Assembly (NCBI GenBank): GCA_001795335.1
Contig: MGOK01000137.1
Coordinates: 1,050-16,503, forward strand
DNA length: 15,454 nt
DNA from: Chloroflexi bacterium RBG_19FT_COMBO_55_16
Lineage (GTDB): Bacteria; Chloroflexota; Anaerolineae; Anaerolineales; UBA4823
Reading direction: 5' to 3'
The translations under genes were made by a program, and so were the position numbers. The notes below the pieces were generated by a model. It ran no database searches. It was not told the DNA's origin and saw only the letters and a program-made list of their open reading frames with translations. Below are positions 1-6,461 of this stretch, in pieces (position 1 is the first letter of the stretch; each line of letters begins with the position of its first letter).

Positions 1-1208
1 AAAAGCGCGGCATGCTTAAGCATTGGAACATGATTCTGGTCATTCTGACTTATGACCTGGTCATCTTCGGCACCTTTCTTACCCGCTCTGGGGTGCTCTC
101 CTCGGTGCACGCTTTTGCCCAAAGCGCGATCGGGCCGGTCTTCTTCGGGTTTATCGGACTTACATTTATTACTTCTCTATCTTTGGTTCTCAAGCGTTGG
201 AACGATCTCAAGTCTGAGGCGCAAATGACCTCCCTTCTTTCGCGCGAAGCCCTGTTTCTGCTAAACAACCTGCTTTTTATGGGGATCTTAGTGGTGTGTT
301 TCTGGGGCGTGATTTTCCCCCTGATCTCAGAGCTGTTCACCGGCCAGAAAGTAACCGTCGGGCCACCTTTTTATGAGCGGGCTACTGGCCCGCTGTTTGC
401 CGGTTTGCTGCTCTTAATGGGCGTTGCGCCATTAGCTGCCTGGCGCCATTCGACGGCAAAGACTCTGGGACGCGCGATTTGGAAGCCTTTCCTCGCCTCG
501 TTGGTGGTCGTAGCAGCCGTGCTGTTGAGCGGCGTCCGCCAACCGGCAGCCATTTTAGGCTTCTGGTTGAGCGCCTTCGTTGCTTTTGTGACCCTGTATG
601 AGTTCTGGCGGGGTTCCCTGGCGCGGCATCGCAAATCGGGCGAGAGCTTACCGGTAGCCCTCTGGCGCCTGGCTGAACGTAACCGGCGCCGTTACGGAGG
701 TTACATTATTCATCTGGGCGTGGTGCTGATGGCGATCGGTATTATTGGGATCGAGGTTTTCCAAACCGAGACCCAGGGGACGATCCCTCAGGGAGGCCAG
801 CTGGCCCTGGGCGATTACAGCATCTCGTTTGACTCGTTGGCCACATTCGACACCGCTGATGGACGCAATGTGGCGCGCGCAGTGGTTGGCGTGTATCGCA
901 ACGGTTCCTATGTCGGTGAGCTACACCCTCGCCGGGATTACTACTATGAGTCCCAACAGCCAATGACTATTCCAGGCGTGCGCAGCACATGGGAAGATGA
1001 TTTCTATGTCTTGTTGGTAGATTGGCAACCAATTTCCTCTCAAGGTGCTACTTTTAAGGTTTACCGTAACCCGCTCGTTAACTGGCTCTGGTTGGGCGGT
1101 ATCGTATTCATCCTGGGTACATTGGTGGCAGCCTGGCCAGATCGCGACCCAGAAACGAAGCGCCTCCCTGTGAAGCGCACCGTTCCATATGCGGCAACAG
1201 ATGCGTGA
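1..1208 (+). CDS. ccmF: Cytochrome c haem lyase subunit CcmF, C-terminal part (5' truncated by window)
   Basis: The reading frame is open to the left edge (first full codon at 3, reading K-R-G-M) and ends at TGA 1206-1208. The first Met at 12 is internal, because RGMLKxWN followed by IFGTFLTRSGVLSSVHAFA is the conserved mid-region of CcmF. CcmF is a polytopic membrane protein that, with CcmH, transfers haem from holo-CcmE to the CxxCH motifs of apocytochromes on the outer membrane face. Several hydrophobic segments are visible. So are GPPFYERATGPLFAGLLLLMG and the YGGYIIHLG segment, whose His is a likely conserved haem-ligand position. A final membrane helix lies near codons 350-370 counted from Met 12. 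The Trp-rich haem-binding WWD region and first His would lie upstream, outside the window. The stop codon lies within a 7-bp repeat that also leads into ccmH. Family assignment is confident. Confidence 0.95.
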   Translation, partial: KRGMLKHWNMILVILTYDLVIFGTFLTRSGVLSSVHAFAQSAIGPVFFGFIGLTFITSLSLVLKRWNDLKSEAQMTSLLSREALFLLNNLLFMGILVVCFWGVIFPLISELFTGQKVTVGPPFYERATGPLFAGLLLLMGVAPLAAWRHSTAKTLGRAIWKPFLASLVVVAAVLLSGVRQPAAILGFWLSAFVAFVTLYEFWRGSLARHRKSGESLPVALWRLAERNRRRYGGYIIHLGVVLMAIGIIGIEVFQTETQGTIPQGGQLALGDYSISFDSLATFDTADGRNVARAVVGVYRNGSYVGELHPRRDYYYESQQPMTIPGVRSTWEDDFYVLLVDWQPISSQGATFKVYRNPLVNWLWLGGIVFILGTLVAAWPDRDPETKRLPVKRTVPYAATDA

Positions 1209-1232
1209 GGCACGAAGCGTAATGCGTGAAAG
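1205..1232 (+). repeat. Four-unit degenerate 7-bp tandem repeat at the ccmF/ccmH junction
   Basis: Read in sevens from 1205 the sequence is GTGAGGC, ACGAAGC, GTAATGC, GTGAAAG, close to a consensus GTGAAGC. The ccmF stop TGA (1206-1208) lies in unit 1 and the preferred ccmH ATG (1222) lies in unit 3. The repeat therefore forms the cistron junction and encodes the first residues of CcmH. Related arrays occur at 5703-5758 (+) and 9141-9182 (-). Confidence 0.6.
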
Positions 1233-1716
1233 TAGACTCTTCTGGTTGGCAATTCCCATTGCTCTAATCTTTGGTTATTTCTTCGTTGGCAGGACGTATG
1301 CCCAGGAATCCACCCCTTACACACCTACGGACGACGAAGTCAACGCTGTCGCCAAAGGGTTATACTGCCCGGTTTGCGAGAATATCCCATTGGATGTGTG
1401 TCCTACGCAAGCCTGCTCTCAATGGCGGGCTTTGATCCGCGAGAAGATTGGATTGGGATGGTCAGAGCAGCAGATCAAAGATTACTTCGTCGCGCAGTAC
1501 GGCGATCGCGTCTTGGCGGCTCCTCCTGCCAGAGGGTTGAACTGGTTGGTGTATCTAATCCCGCCCGTGGCGATCGCCACTGGAATATACATCCTTGTTC
1601 GGGCGATTCGCACCTGGAGGCATCCAATTTCCGCCGGAGTTGCAAAAGAACGCTCCCCAGAAGCTGGCAACGACGAGTATGTGGATCGACTGGAAGAGGA
1701 ATTACGCCAGCGATGA
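1222..1716 (+). CDS. ccmH: Cytochrome c biogenesis protein CcmH (CcmH/CycL/Ccl2 family)
   Basis: CcmH is a membrane-tethered thioredox protein facing outward. It reduces or holds the CxxCH cysteines of apocytochrome c for CcmF. From the start at 1222 (MRESRLFW) the protein has 164 residues: an N-terminal hydrophobic helix (about 6-22), then the redox motif LYCPVCEN with Cys49 and Cys52 (canonical family motif LRCxxC), the helical bundle with QIKDYFVAQYGDRVLAAPP, a C-terminal membrane helix (about 106-130) and a short charged tail. In-frame ATGs also exist at 1189 and 1201, inside ccmF. I prefer 1222 because it gives a short signal anchor and has a weak GAGG upstream, but the choice is not certain. 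Two extra cysteines follow in a C-x4-C pair (Cys60, Cys65). The gene lies 13 nt after the ccmF stop if 1222 is used. Confidence 0.93.
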   Translation: MRESRLFWLAIPIALIFGYFFVGRTYAQESTPYTPTDDEVNAVAKGLYCPVCENIPLDVCPTQACSQWRALIREKIGLGWSEQQIKDYFVAQYGDRVLAAPPARGLNWLVYLIPPVAIATGIYILVRAIRTWRHPISAGVAKERSPEAGNDEYVDRLEEELRQR

Positions 1717-1741
1717 TCCGCAGTTTCTGCGGGTGTAAGAC

Positions 1742-1750
1742 TGTTATAAT
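1742..1750 (+). promoter_or_regulatory. Extended -10 promoter upstream of the thioredoxin gene
   Basis: The sequence TGTTATAAT (TG-n-TATAAT) is a perfect extended -10 element in the 48-bp gap between ccmH and the thioredoxin gene. No convincing -35 is seen, as is usual for extended -10 promoters. Transcription would start near 1757, leaving a leader of only about 8 nt before ATG 1765, too short for a Shine-Dalgarno sequence; none is present. This would be an internal promoter of the ccm operon making a nearly leaderless message. It has not been tested. Confidence 0.5.
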
Positions 1751-1764
1751 GTGGGAACCCTTTT

Positions 1765-2373
1765 ATGTCTGAAATTCAATCCACTTCTTCCCCGTCGGAG
1801 ACTCCTGCGCCCCCCGCCTCATCTGGGGGGCGAATCGTGATCTTTGGTTTGAACCTTTCATTGGGTGCTTTGATAGCCTGGATCGCTGTGTTGGCATTGT
1901 TAACGCTGGTGGCCTTTGGATTGCTACGCAGGCAGCAAGGTCCGGTTGCTGCCGGGCAGACCGCACCTGAATTTACTTTAACCACCTTCGAGGGAGAACA
2001 GTTTCGGCTCAGCGATCTAAAAGGCAAGGTTGTCCTGATCAACTTCTGGGCTTCGTGGTGTAAACCTTGCGAGGAAGAAGCTGCCGATCTCGAAGCTGCC
2101 TGGCGAGATTACCAGCCGCGCGGCGATGTGGTTTTCCTCGGGGTAGATTATGTTGACACAGAGCCAGAAGCCAAGGCTTATCTTAAGAAGTTTGACATCA
2201 CCTATCCCAACGGCCCTGACCTGCGGACACGTGCCTCGCAAGCCTTCCGCATCCGGGGGGTGCCCGAAACTTATATTGTCGCTCCGGATGGCAAACTGGC
2301 GAGTGTGCAGATTGGCCCATTTACCTCTCTGGCTCAGATCAAAGCCATGATCGATCCGCTGCTCGAACCGTAA
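1765..2373 (+). CDS. Membrane-anchored thioredoxin-like protein, ResA/CcmG (TlpA) family
   Basis: This is a thiol-disulfide oxidoreductase of 202 residues. It is expected to reduce CcmH or apocytochrome cysteines on the outer face of the membrane. A Pro/Ser-rich N-terminus precedes one long hydrophobic helix (about 24-54). Next comes a TlpA-type domain: the G-x-x-A-P-x-F entry (AGQTAPEFTL), the strand VVLINFWASW, the active site W98-C-K-P-C102, a second region with DVVFLGVDYVD, and the cis-Pro loop GVPET (Pro167) facing the active site. All catalytic elements are intact. The position between ccmH and ccmAB supports the CcmG/ResA role, but the same fold serves other redox tasks, so I give no symbol. 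The gene has its own extended -10 promoter and no clear Shine-Dalgarno sequence. Confidence 0.9.
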   Translation: MSEIQSTSSPSETPAPPASSGGRIVIFGLNLSLGALIAWIAVLALLTLVAFGLLRRQQGPVAAGQTAPEFTLTTFEGEQFRLSDLKGKVVLINFWASWCKPCEEEAADLEAAWRDYQPRGDVVFLGVDYVDTEPEAKAYLKKFDITYPNGPDLRTRASQAFRIRGVPETYIVAPDGKLASVQIGPFTSLAQIKAMIDPLLEP

Positions 2374-2389
2374 GCACATGGATATTGTC

Positions 2390-2431
2390 TCTTACCTATC
2401 AACCGAATACTGATAACTGATTATTCGCATT
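2390..2431 (+). repeat. Weak degenerate 7-bp repeat in the gap before the zinc-ribbon gene
   Basis: Read in sevens from 2390: TCTTACC, TATCAAC, CGAATAC, TGATAAC, TGATTAT, TCGCATT. The middle four units share a T/A-rich core ending in AC or AT. It occupies most of the 61-bp gap 2374-2434. The periodicity is weaker than at 5703-5758 and could be chance. Confidence 0.3.
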
Positions 2432-2434
2432 ATT

Positions 2435-3007
2435 ATGGACATCGGCTCAATTCTACTTATCCTAGCCCTCCTTATCCTGGTTGGGCTCTTTATTGCCCGC
2501 CCAATATTTGAGCGTAAGGCCGTTATCGTCACGTCACAAACCGGCCAGGACGATCACGAGTTTTCCACGCTCCTGGCAGAAAAAGATCGCATTCTCAATG
2601 CTCTGCAAGAGTTAGATTTTGATCAAACCCTGGGTAAGATTCCGGAAGAGGATTATCCTGCCCAACGGGCGCTCTTGCTTCAGCAGGGGGCTAGCATCTT
2701 GCGCCAGTTGGACCAATACAATCATCGAGTTCTCGCCGGCGATGCTGAAGAGCGCATCGAAGCTGCTATTGCTGCTCGCCGTGCAGATGTTTCCCGCCAG
2801 GGTAGCCTACCCAGCCTTGAGGGAGAGGAGGCGCTTCTGGATCAGGGCTCGACTTCACTGGTCACCACCGACGATGAGGTGGAGGCGCGTATTGCAGCCC
2901 GCCGCCGCGAACGCCAAGGGAAATCCGCCGGTTTCTGCCCACAATGTGGCATGCCTGTTCAGAAGTCGGACCTGTTCTGCCCGAAGTGTGGAAAGCAATT
3001 AACATAA
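2435..3007 (+). CDS. Membrane-anchored zinc-ribbon protein with CcmI-like helical hairpin
   Basis: This 190-residue protein has an N-terminal membrane helix (about 5-21) followed by a charged, helical, probably cytoplasmic region. A hairpin motif at about 50-82 (KDRILNALQELDF, then GKIPEEDYPAQR) resembles the helical segment of CcmI and CcmH C-terminal extensions, where a short G-x-[IL]-x-E-x-x-Y turn joins two helices. The C-terminus is a zinc ribbon: two CxxC pairs (FCPQCG and FCPKCG) spaced 13 residues apart. The gene sits between the thioredoxin and the dihaem cytochrome in the ccm operon, so a role in cytochrome assembly is inferred from context, possibly as a scaffold or CcmI substitute. 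Its precise function is unknown. No good Shine-Dalgarno precedes ATG 2435, but the upstream frame gives no better start. Confidence 0.85.
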   Translation: MDIGSILLILALLILVGLFIARPIFERKAVIVTSQTGQDDHEFSTLLAEKDRILNALQELDFDQTLGKIPEEDYPAQRALLLQQGASILRQLDQYNHRVLAGDAEERIEAAIAARRADVSRQGSLPSLEGEEALLDQGSTSLVTTDDEVEARIAARRRERQGKSAGFCPQCGMPVQKSDLFCPKCGKQLT

Positions 3008-3026
3008 TACGTGGGGCCTCAAACGC

Positions 3027-3047
3027 GAATCAAGTCTCACGCCTCAT
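3027..3047 (-). repeat. Three-unit degenerate 7-bp repeat, minus orientation
   Basis: On the minus strand the units read ATGAGGC, GTGAGAC, TTGATTC, each fitting GTGANNC with at most one mismatch. It lies in the 71-bp gap between the zinc-ribbon and cytochrome genes, where I see no promoter. With only three units the call is tentative; it is listed because clearer members of the same family occur elsewhere in the window. Confidence 0.3.
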
Positions 3048-3078
3048 GAGTTGAATATTAACTATCCAAGAATCATCT

Positions 3079-4995
3079 ATGTCTCGTTTCTACTTCCTTC
3101 CTCGTACCCTCGCTCCCTTGCTTCTGTTGCTTCTGCTCTCTGCCTGTTCTTTCTCTTTAGCGGAGGATATTACGCCGCCGCCAGGTGCAGAAATACCGGC
3201 TGAAATGCCCTCCCAGCCGCCTCCCAGCGGGCCACTCTACCCGCTTATATCCCCGAACCCAGCGGAAGGAGCGCTGATTTACACCGATAAATGCGCTCCT
3301 TGCCATGGTCCGTCCGGGCTGGGTGACGGGCCTCAAGCCAGCCAGCTGCCTAACCCACCGGCAGCCCTGGCTGCGCTCGAAGTTGCCCGCCAGTCCACGC
3401 CAGCGGAATGGTATTCCCTGGTCACCCAAGGCAATCTAGACCGTTTCATGCCGCCCTTCAATAGCCTCTCTGATCGCCAGCGGTGGGATGTGGTTGCTTA
3501 TCTTTATACCCTGAGCATCCCACAAGAAACCCTCGCCCAAGGACAGGAACTATATAAGGCTAATTGCGCCTCCTGCCACGGCTTGCAAGGGAGCGGGGAT
3601 GGCTCAGAAGCCGCCTCTCTTCAAGTAGCACCCACCAATTTCACCGATCAGGAACGGATGGCAAGCAGGTCCCCTACCCAGCTTTTTGAAGCGATCAGTG
3701 CAGGCATCGCGCCAGCTATGCCCACTTTTGACACCAAATTGACAGAAGATGAGCGTTGGGCCTTGGCTGCTTATTTGCGCTCATTGACTTTCGCCTCACC
3801 CGCAGAGATCGCACGATCCCAGGAAACCCCGGTCCCTCTCACGACCAGCGAAGCTGGATCCACGGGCACACCGCTGGCCTCGGCCACTGTGGGAGAGAAC
3901 GGCACAATAACGGGTCAGGTGGTAAACGCATCCGGCGGAGACGTGCCTGCGGATATGACTATTGACTTGTACGGTTTTGATGAAATGCGGCAGACATACA
4001 CCGCCACCACCGCCATCGATCCGGATGGCTCTTACACCTTCCTGGACGTCGAAATGCCTGTCGGACGCGCCTTCATCACTAGCACGGAATATAACAAAGT
4101 CGCCTACAGTTCGGATATCGCCGTAGTTGAAGCCGGCACGACAAAGCTGGACCTGTCCATCCCGATCCGTGAGACTACCACGGACAGCTCTGTTCTCTCA
4201 GTTGACCGGATGCACATTCTGTTCGAATATGGAGACCCAGACACCCTGCGAGTGATCGAGCTCTGGATCCTTTCCAACCTGAGCGATCGAACACTCGTAG
4301 CCACGGAAGAAGGCGCTCCGGTCGTCACTTACCGGCTCCCGGAAGGAGCGACCAACCTGCAGTTCGAAGATGGCGTCCTGGGGGAGCGCTATATGGAGAC
4401 TCCTGGTGGATTTGGCGACACTGATGTGGTGCGGCCCGGTCCTGGCCTGCGCCAGCTTGTGTTTTCCTTCGAGATGCCTTATCGAAGCCGGCTTGAGTTC
4501 GTCCAACCGATCGATTTACCTGTGAACGCGGTCGTGATCCTGGGGCCGGAGGAAGGCGTTAAGGTAAAGAGCAATCAACTCCAAGACGCTGGTACGCGCC
4601 AAATGCAGGATATTTCCTATCACATGTATACCAGTGACCGGTTAGAAGCGGGTTCAGAACTGGCAATGACCATCTCCGGTCGGCCCAAGGGTACCAGTCT
4701 GGTAGCCGGTTCAAGCACCAACCTGGTGATCGGCTTGTTGGCTTTTGGTATAGCGTTGATCGTGGCTGGCGCCTGGCTCTTCCGGCGTAACCGGGCGGAG
4801 AGAACAGGGATCGAGGCGGCTGAGGAATTGGATGAAGAATTATTGCCCGGTGAGGCCGCGGAAGACCCAGAAACTCTATTGGACGCCATTCTTGCCCTGG
4901 ATGACCAATATCGGGCCGGTGAGTTGCCAGAAGAAGCCTATCGCCAGCGGCGCTCGGAGCTCAAGGCGCACCTGAAGGACATGCTCGGGAGCTAG
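3079..4995 (+). CDS. Dihaem c-type cytochrome lipoprotein with carboxypeptidase-regulatory-like domain and C-terminal membrane helix
   Basis: This 638-residue protein starts with a lipoprotein signal peptide with lipobox LLSAC (lipidated Cys23). Two class I cytochrome c domains follow: CAPCH at 72-76 with likely axial Met124 (RFMPPF), and CASCH at 163-167 with likely axial Met214 (PAMPTF). A Thr/Ser-rich linker leads to a beta-sandwich of the carboxypeptidase regulatory-like type (about 272-362, GTITGQVVNASGG). A further beta-rich region (about 375-540) is one I cannot name. A membrane helix (about 548-568) precedes a basic stop-transfer RRNR and an acidic cytoplasmic tail. The tail (596-638) carries LPEEAYRQRR and matches the helical hairpin of the preceding zinc-ribbon protein. 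It lies outside the cell membrane except for the tail. It could be an electron carrier or a redox partner in maturation; the context does not decide. Confidence 0.88.
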   Translation: MSRFYFLPRTLAPLLLLLLLSACSFSLAEDITPPPGAEIPAEMPSQPPPSGPLYPLISPNPAEGALIYTDKCAPCHGPSGLGDGPQASQLPNPPAALAALEVARQSTPAEWYSLVTQGNLDRFMPPFNSLSDRQRWDVVAYLYTLSIPQETLAQGQELYKANCASCHGLQGSGDGSEAASLQVAPTNFTDQERMASRSPTQLFEAISAGIAPAMPTFDTKLTEDERWALAAYLRSLTFASPAEIARSQETPVPLTTSEAGSTGTPLASATVGENGTITGQVVNASGGDVPADMTIDLYGFDEMRQTYTATTAIDPDGSYTFLDVEMPVGRAFITSTEYNKVAYSSDIAVVEAGTTKLDLSIPIRETTTDSSVLSVDRMHILFEYGDPDTLRVIELWILSNLSDRTLVATEEGAPVVTYRLPEGATNLQFEDGVLGERYMETPGGFGDTDVVRPGPGLRQLVFSFEMPYRSRLEFVQPIDLPVNAVVILGPEEGVKVKSNQLQDAGTRQMQDISYHMYTSDRLEAGSELAMTISGRPKGTSLVAGSSTNLVIGLLAFGIALIVAGAWLFRRNRAERTGIEAAEELDEELLPGEAAEDPETLLDAILALDDQYRAGELPEEAYRQRRSELKAHLKDMLGS

Positions 4996-5004
4996 GGTGC
5001 TGGC

Positions 5005-5706
5005 GTGATTGAAGTCCGCAGACTGATCAAACGTTTCGGCCTGAAAACCGTGCTACGTGGCCTGGATTTCCGCGTCGAGCGTGGGGAATTCGTCGCCCTG
5101 CTCGGCCCAAATGGCGCCGGGAAGACTACCTTCTTACGCATCCTGGCTTCACTTTCCCGACCCAGCTTGGGCGAAGTGCGCATCGCAGGTTTTCGCCTGC
5201 CAGGTCAGGCATCTGCCGTGCGCAGGCGTTTGGGCGTGGTTTCTCACTTGCCCCTCTTGTACGGCGATCTGACTGCTGAGGAGAACTTGCGTTTCTATGG
5301 TCGCATGTATGCTGTCCCTGATCTGGACAAGCGCGTGACCGAAGTGTTAGAAATGGTGGGGTTGGCCTCCCGCCGCCGCGATCTGGTGCGTACCTTCTCG
5401 CGCGGTATGCAGCAACGATTAGCGATCGGCCGCGCAGTTTTGCATGACCCTGAGGTAATGCTCTTCGACGAGCCGCATACCGGCCTTGACCAGGATGCCA
5501 GCGCTATGTTGGATACCGTGCTAGGCGAAGTCGCCGCCCGTGGTCGCACGGTTGTGATGACTTCGCATGATCTGGCGCGCGCCGCAGACCTGGCCTCTCG
5601 CTTTGATATTCTCTCGCGGGGTGTCATCGCTGCCTCGGTTCAGCGCGCCGACATTGCCGCCAATGACCTGCTAGCCTTCTATCGCCAGGCAACTCAAGAT
5701 GCGTAG
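5005..5706 (+). CDS. ccmA: Haem-export/cytochrome c maturation ABC ATPase CcmA
   Basis: This 233-residue ABC ATPase powers the CcmABCD complex, which releases haem-loaded CcmE from CcmC. Visible elements are Walker A GPNGAGKT (34-41), the signature SRGMQQR (132-138), Walker B VMLFDEP (151-157) with catalytic Glu156, the D-loop GLDQDA, and the switch His188 in TSHD. All are intact. The start is GTG 5005, 9 nt after the stop of the cytochrome gene. The order ccmA-ccmB-ccmC downstream fixes the identity, since ABC ATPases alone are hard to separate. The stop codon TAG (5704-5706) lies inside the first unit of the 7-bp repeat array that leads into ccmB. Confidence 0.93.
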   Translation: MIEVRRLIKRFGLKTVLRGLDFRVERGEFVALLGPNGAGKTTFLRILASLSRPSLGEVRIAGFRLPGQASAVRRRLGVVSHLPLLYGDLTAEENLRFYGRMYAVPDLDKRVTEVLEMVGLASRRRDLVRTFSRGMQQRLAIGRAVLHDPEVMLFDEPHTGLDQDASAMLDTVLGEVAARGRTVVMTSHDLARAADLASRFDILSRGVIAASVQRADIAANDLLAFYRQATQDA

Positions 5707-5758
5707 AACGTGAAGGGTGAACCGTGAAGCGTGAATCTGCACTCGTGACTCGTGATAC
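5703..5758 (+). repeat. Eight-unit degenerate 7-bp tandem repeat at the ccmA/ccmB junction
   Basis: Read in sevens from 5703: GTAGAAC, GTGAAGG, GTGAACC, GTGAAGC, GTGAATC, TGCACTC, GTGACTC, GTGATAC. Seven of the eight units begin GT and seven end in C, giving consensus GTGANNC. The ccmA stop TAG is in unit 1, and the GTG start assigned to ccmB (5724) begins unit 4. Another in-frame GTG begins unit 7 (5745). The array therefore carries both cistron ends and codes for the first dozen residues of CcmB. It is the clearest member of the family in this window. Confidence 0.8.
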
Positions 5759-6461
5759 ACAATATACAGTCCGTAATCCGCTGCTCTCTTTTTTGCGCGC
5801 CTTGAGTGCTGTCGTCTGGAAAGACTTATCGGCTGAAATGCGCAGCCGCGAGCTGCTTTCCGCCATGCTGGTCTTCGCCTTATTAGTCATCTTAATCTTC
5901 AATTTTGCCCTCGATCTGGACCCAAAAACCCGCCAGGAAAGCACTATCACGGCTGGTGTGTTGTGGGTCATCTTTACCTTTGCTGGCACCTTGGGGCTTA
6001 ATCGTTCGATGGCGGTGGAAAAGGATCGCGGCTGTATAGACGGCCTGCTTCTGGCACCGGTTGATCGCAGCGCGATTTATTTCGGCAAGACGATTGCCAA
6101 CCTGGTTTTTATGTTGATCGTCGAGATTATCGTGCTGCCAATCTACAGCCTGCTCTACAATGTGAACCTTTTCCAGCCGGGATTGCTGTTGGTGACCTTA
6201 TTGGGCTCGGTCGGTTACGTTGCCGTGGGGACACTGCTAGCAACCATGGCGGTCCAAGCCCGCACACGAGACGTCCTGTTGCCTATTTTACTTTTCCCGG
6301 TCGTGTTGCCGATCGTGTTGAGCGCGGTCAAGGCCAGTGGCGGGTTCTTGGATGGGATCGAGATGACCGAAATCCGACCCTGGCTCAACCTGCTGGTGGT
6401 ATACGATATAATCTTTATCGCTATTGCTTTCATGGTTTTTGATTTCGTAGTGGAGGAATAG
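5724..6461 (+). CDS. ccmB: Haem exporter membrane protein CcmB
   Basis: CcmB is the membrane-spanning partner of CcmA in the CcmABCD haem-handling complex. This 245-residue protein has about six hydrophobic segments. It also has the family opening FLRALSAVVWKDLSAEMRSRE followed by LVFALLVILIFNFAL, and the conserved loop MAVEKDRGCIDGLLLAPVDRSAIYFGKTIAN. The length is somewhat above the usual 215-230, because about 20 residues precede the conserved part. These first residues (KRESALVTRDTQYT) are encoded by the 7-bp repeat array. Start options are GTG 5724 or GTG 5745; no ATG is available before the conserved region. The gene ends one base before ccmC begins. Confidence 0.93.
   Translation: MKRESALVTRDTQYTVRNPLLSFLRALSAVVWKDLSAEMRSRELLSAMLVFALLVILIFNFALDLDPKTRQESTITAGVLWVIFTFAGTLGLNRSMAVEKDRGCIDGLLLAPVDRSAIYFGKTIANLVFMLIVEIIVLPIYSLLYNVNLFQPGLLLVTLLGSVGYVAVGTLLATMAVQARTRDVLLPILLFPVVLPIVLSAVKASGGFLDGIEMTEIRPWLNLLVVYDIIFIAIAFMVFDFVVEE

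Noticed and set aside
1374..1772. Plus-strand 132-residue ORF overlapping ccmH
   Set aside because: It lies in another frame of ccmH, which has clear family motifs; its product shows no recognisable domain.
5703..5758. CRISPR or other interspersed repeat array
   Set aside because: Units of 7 bp are directly adjacent with no spacers, so this is a simple degenerate tandem repeat.
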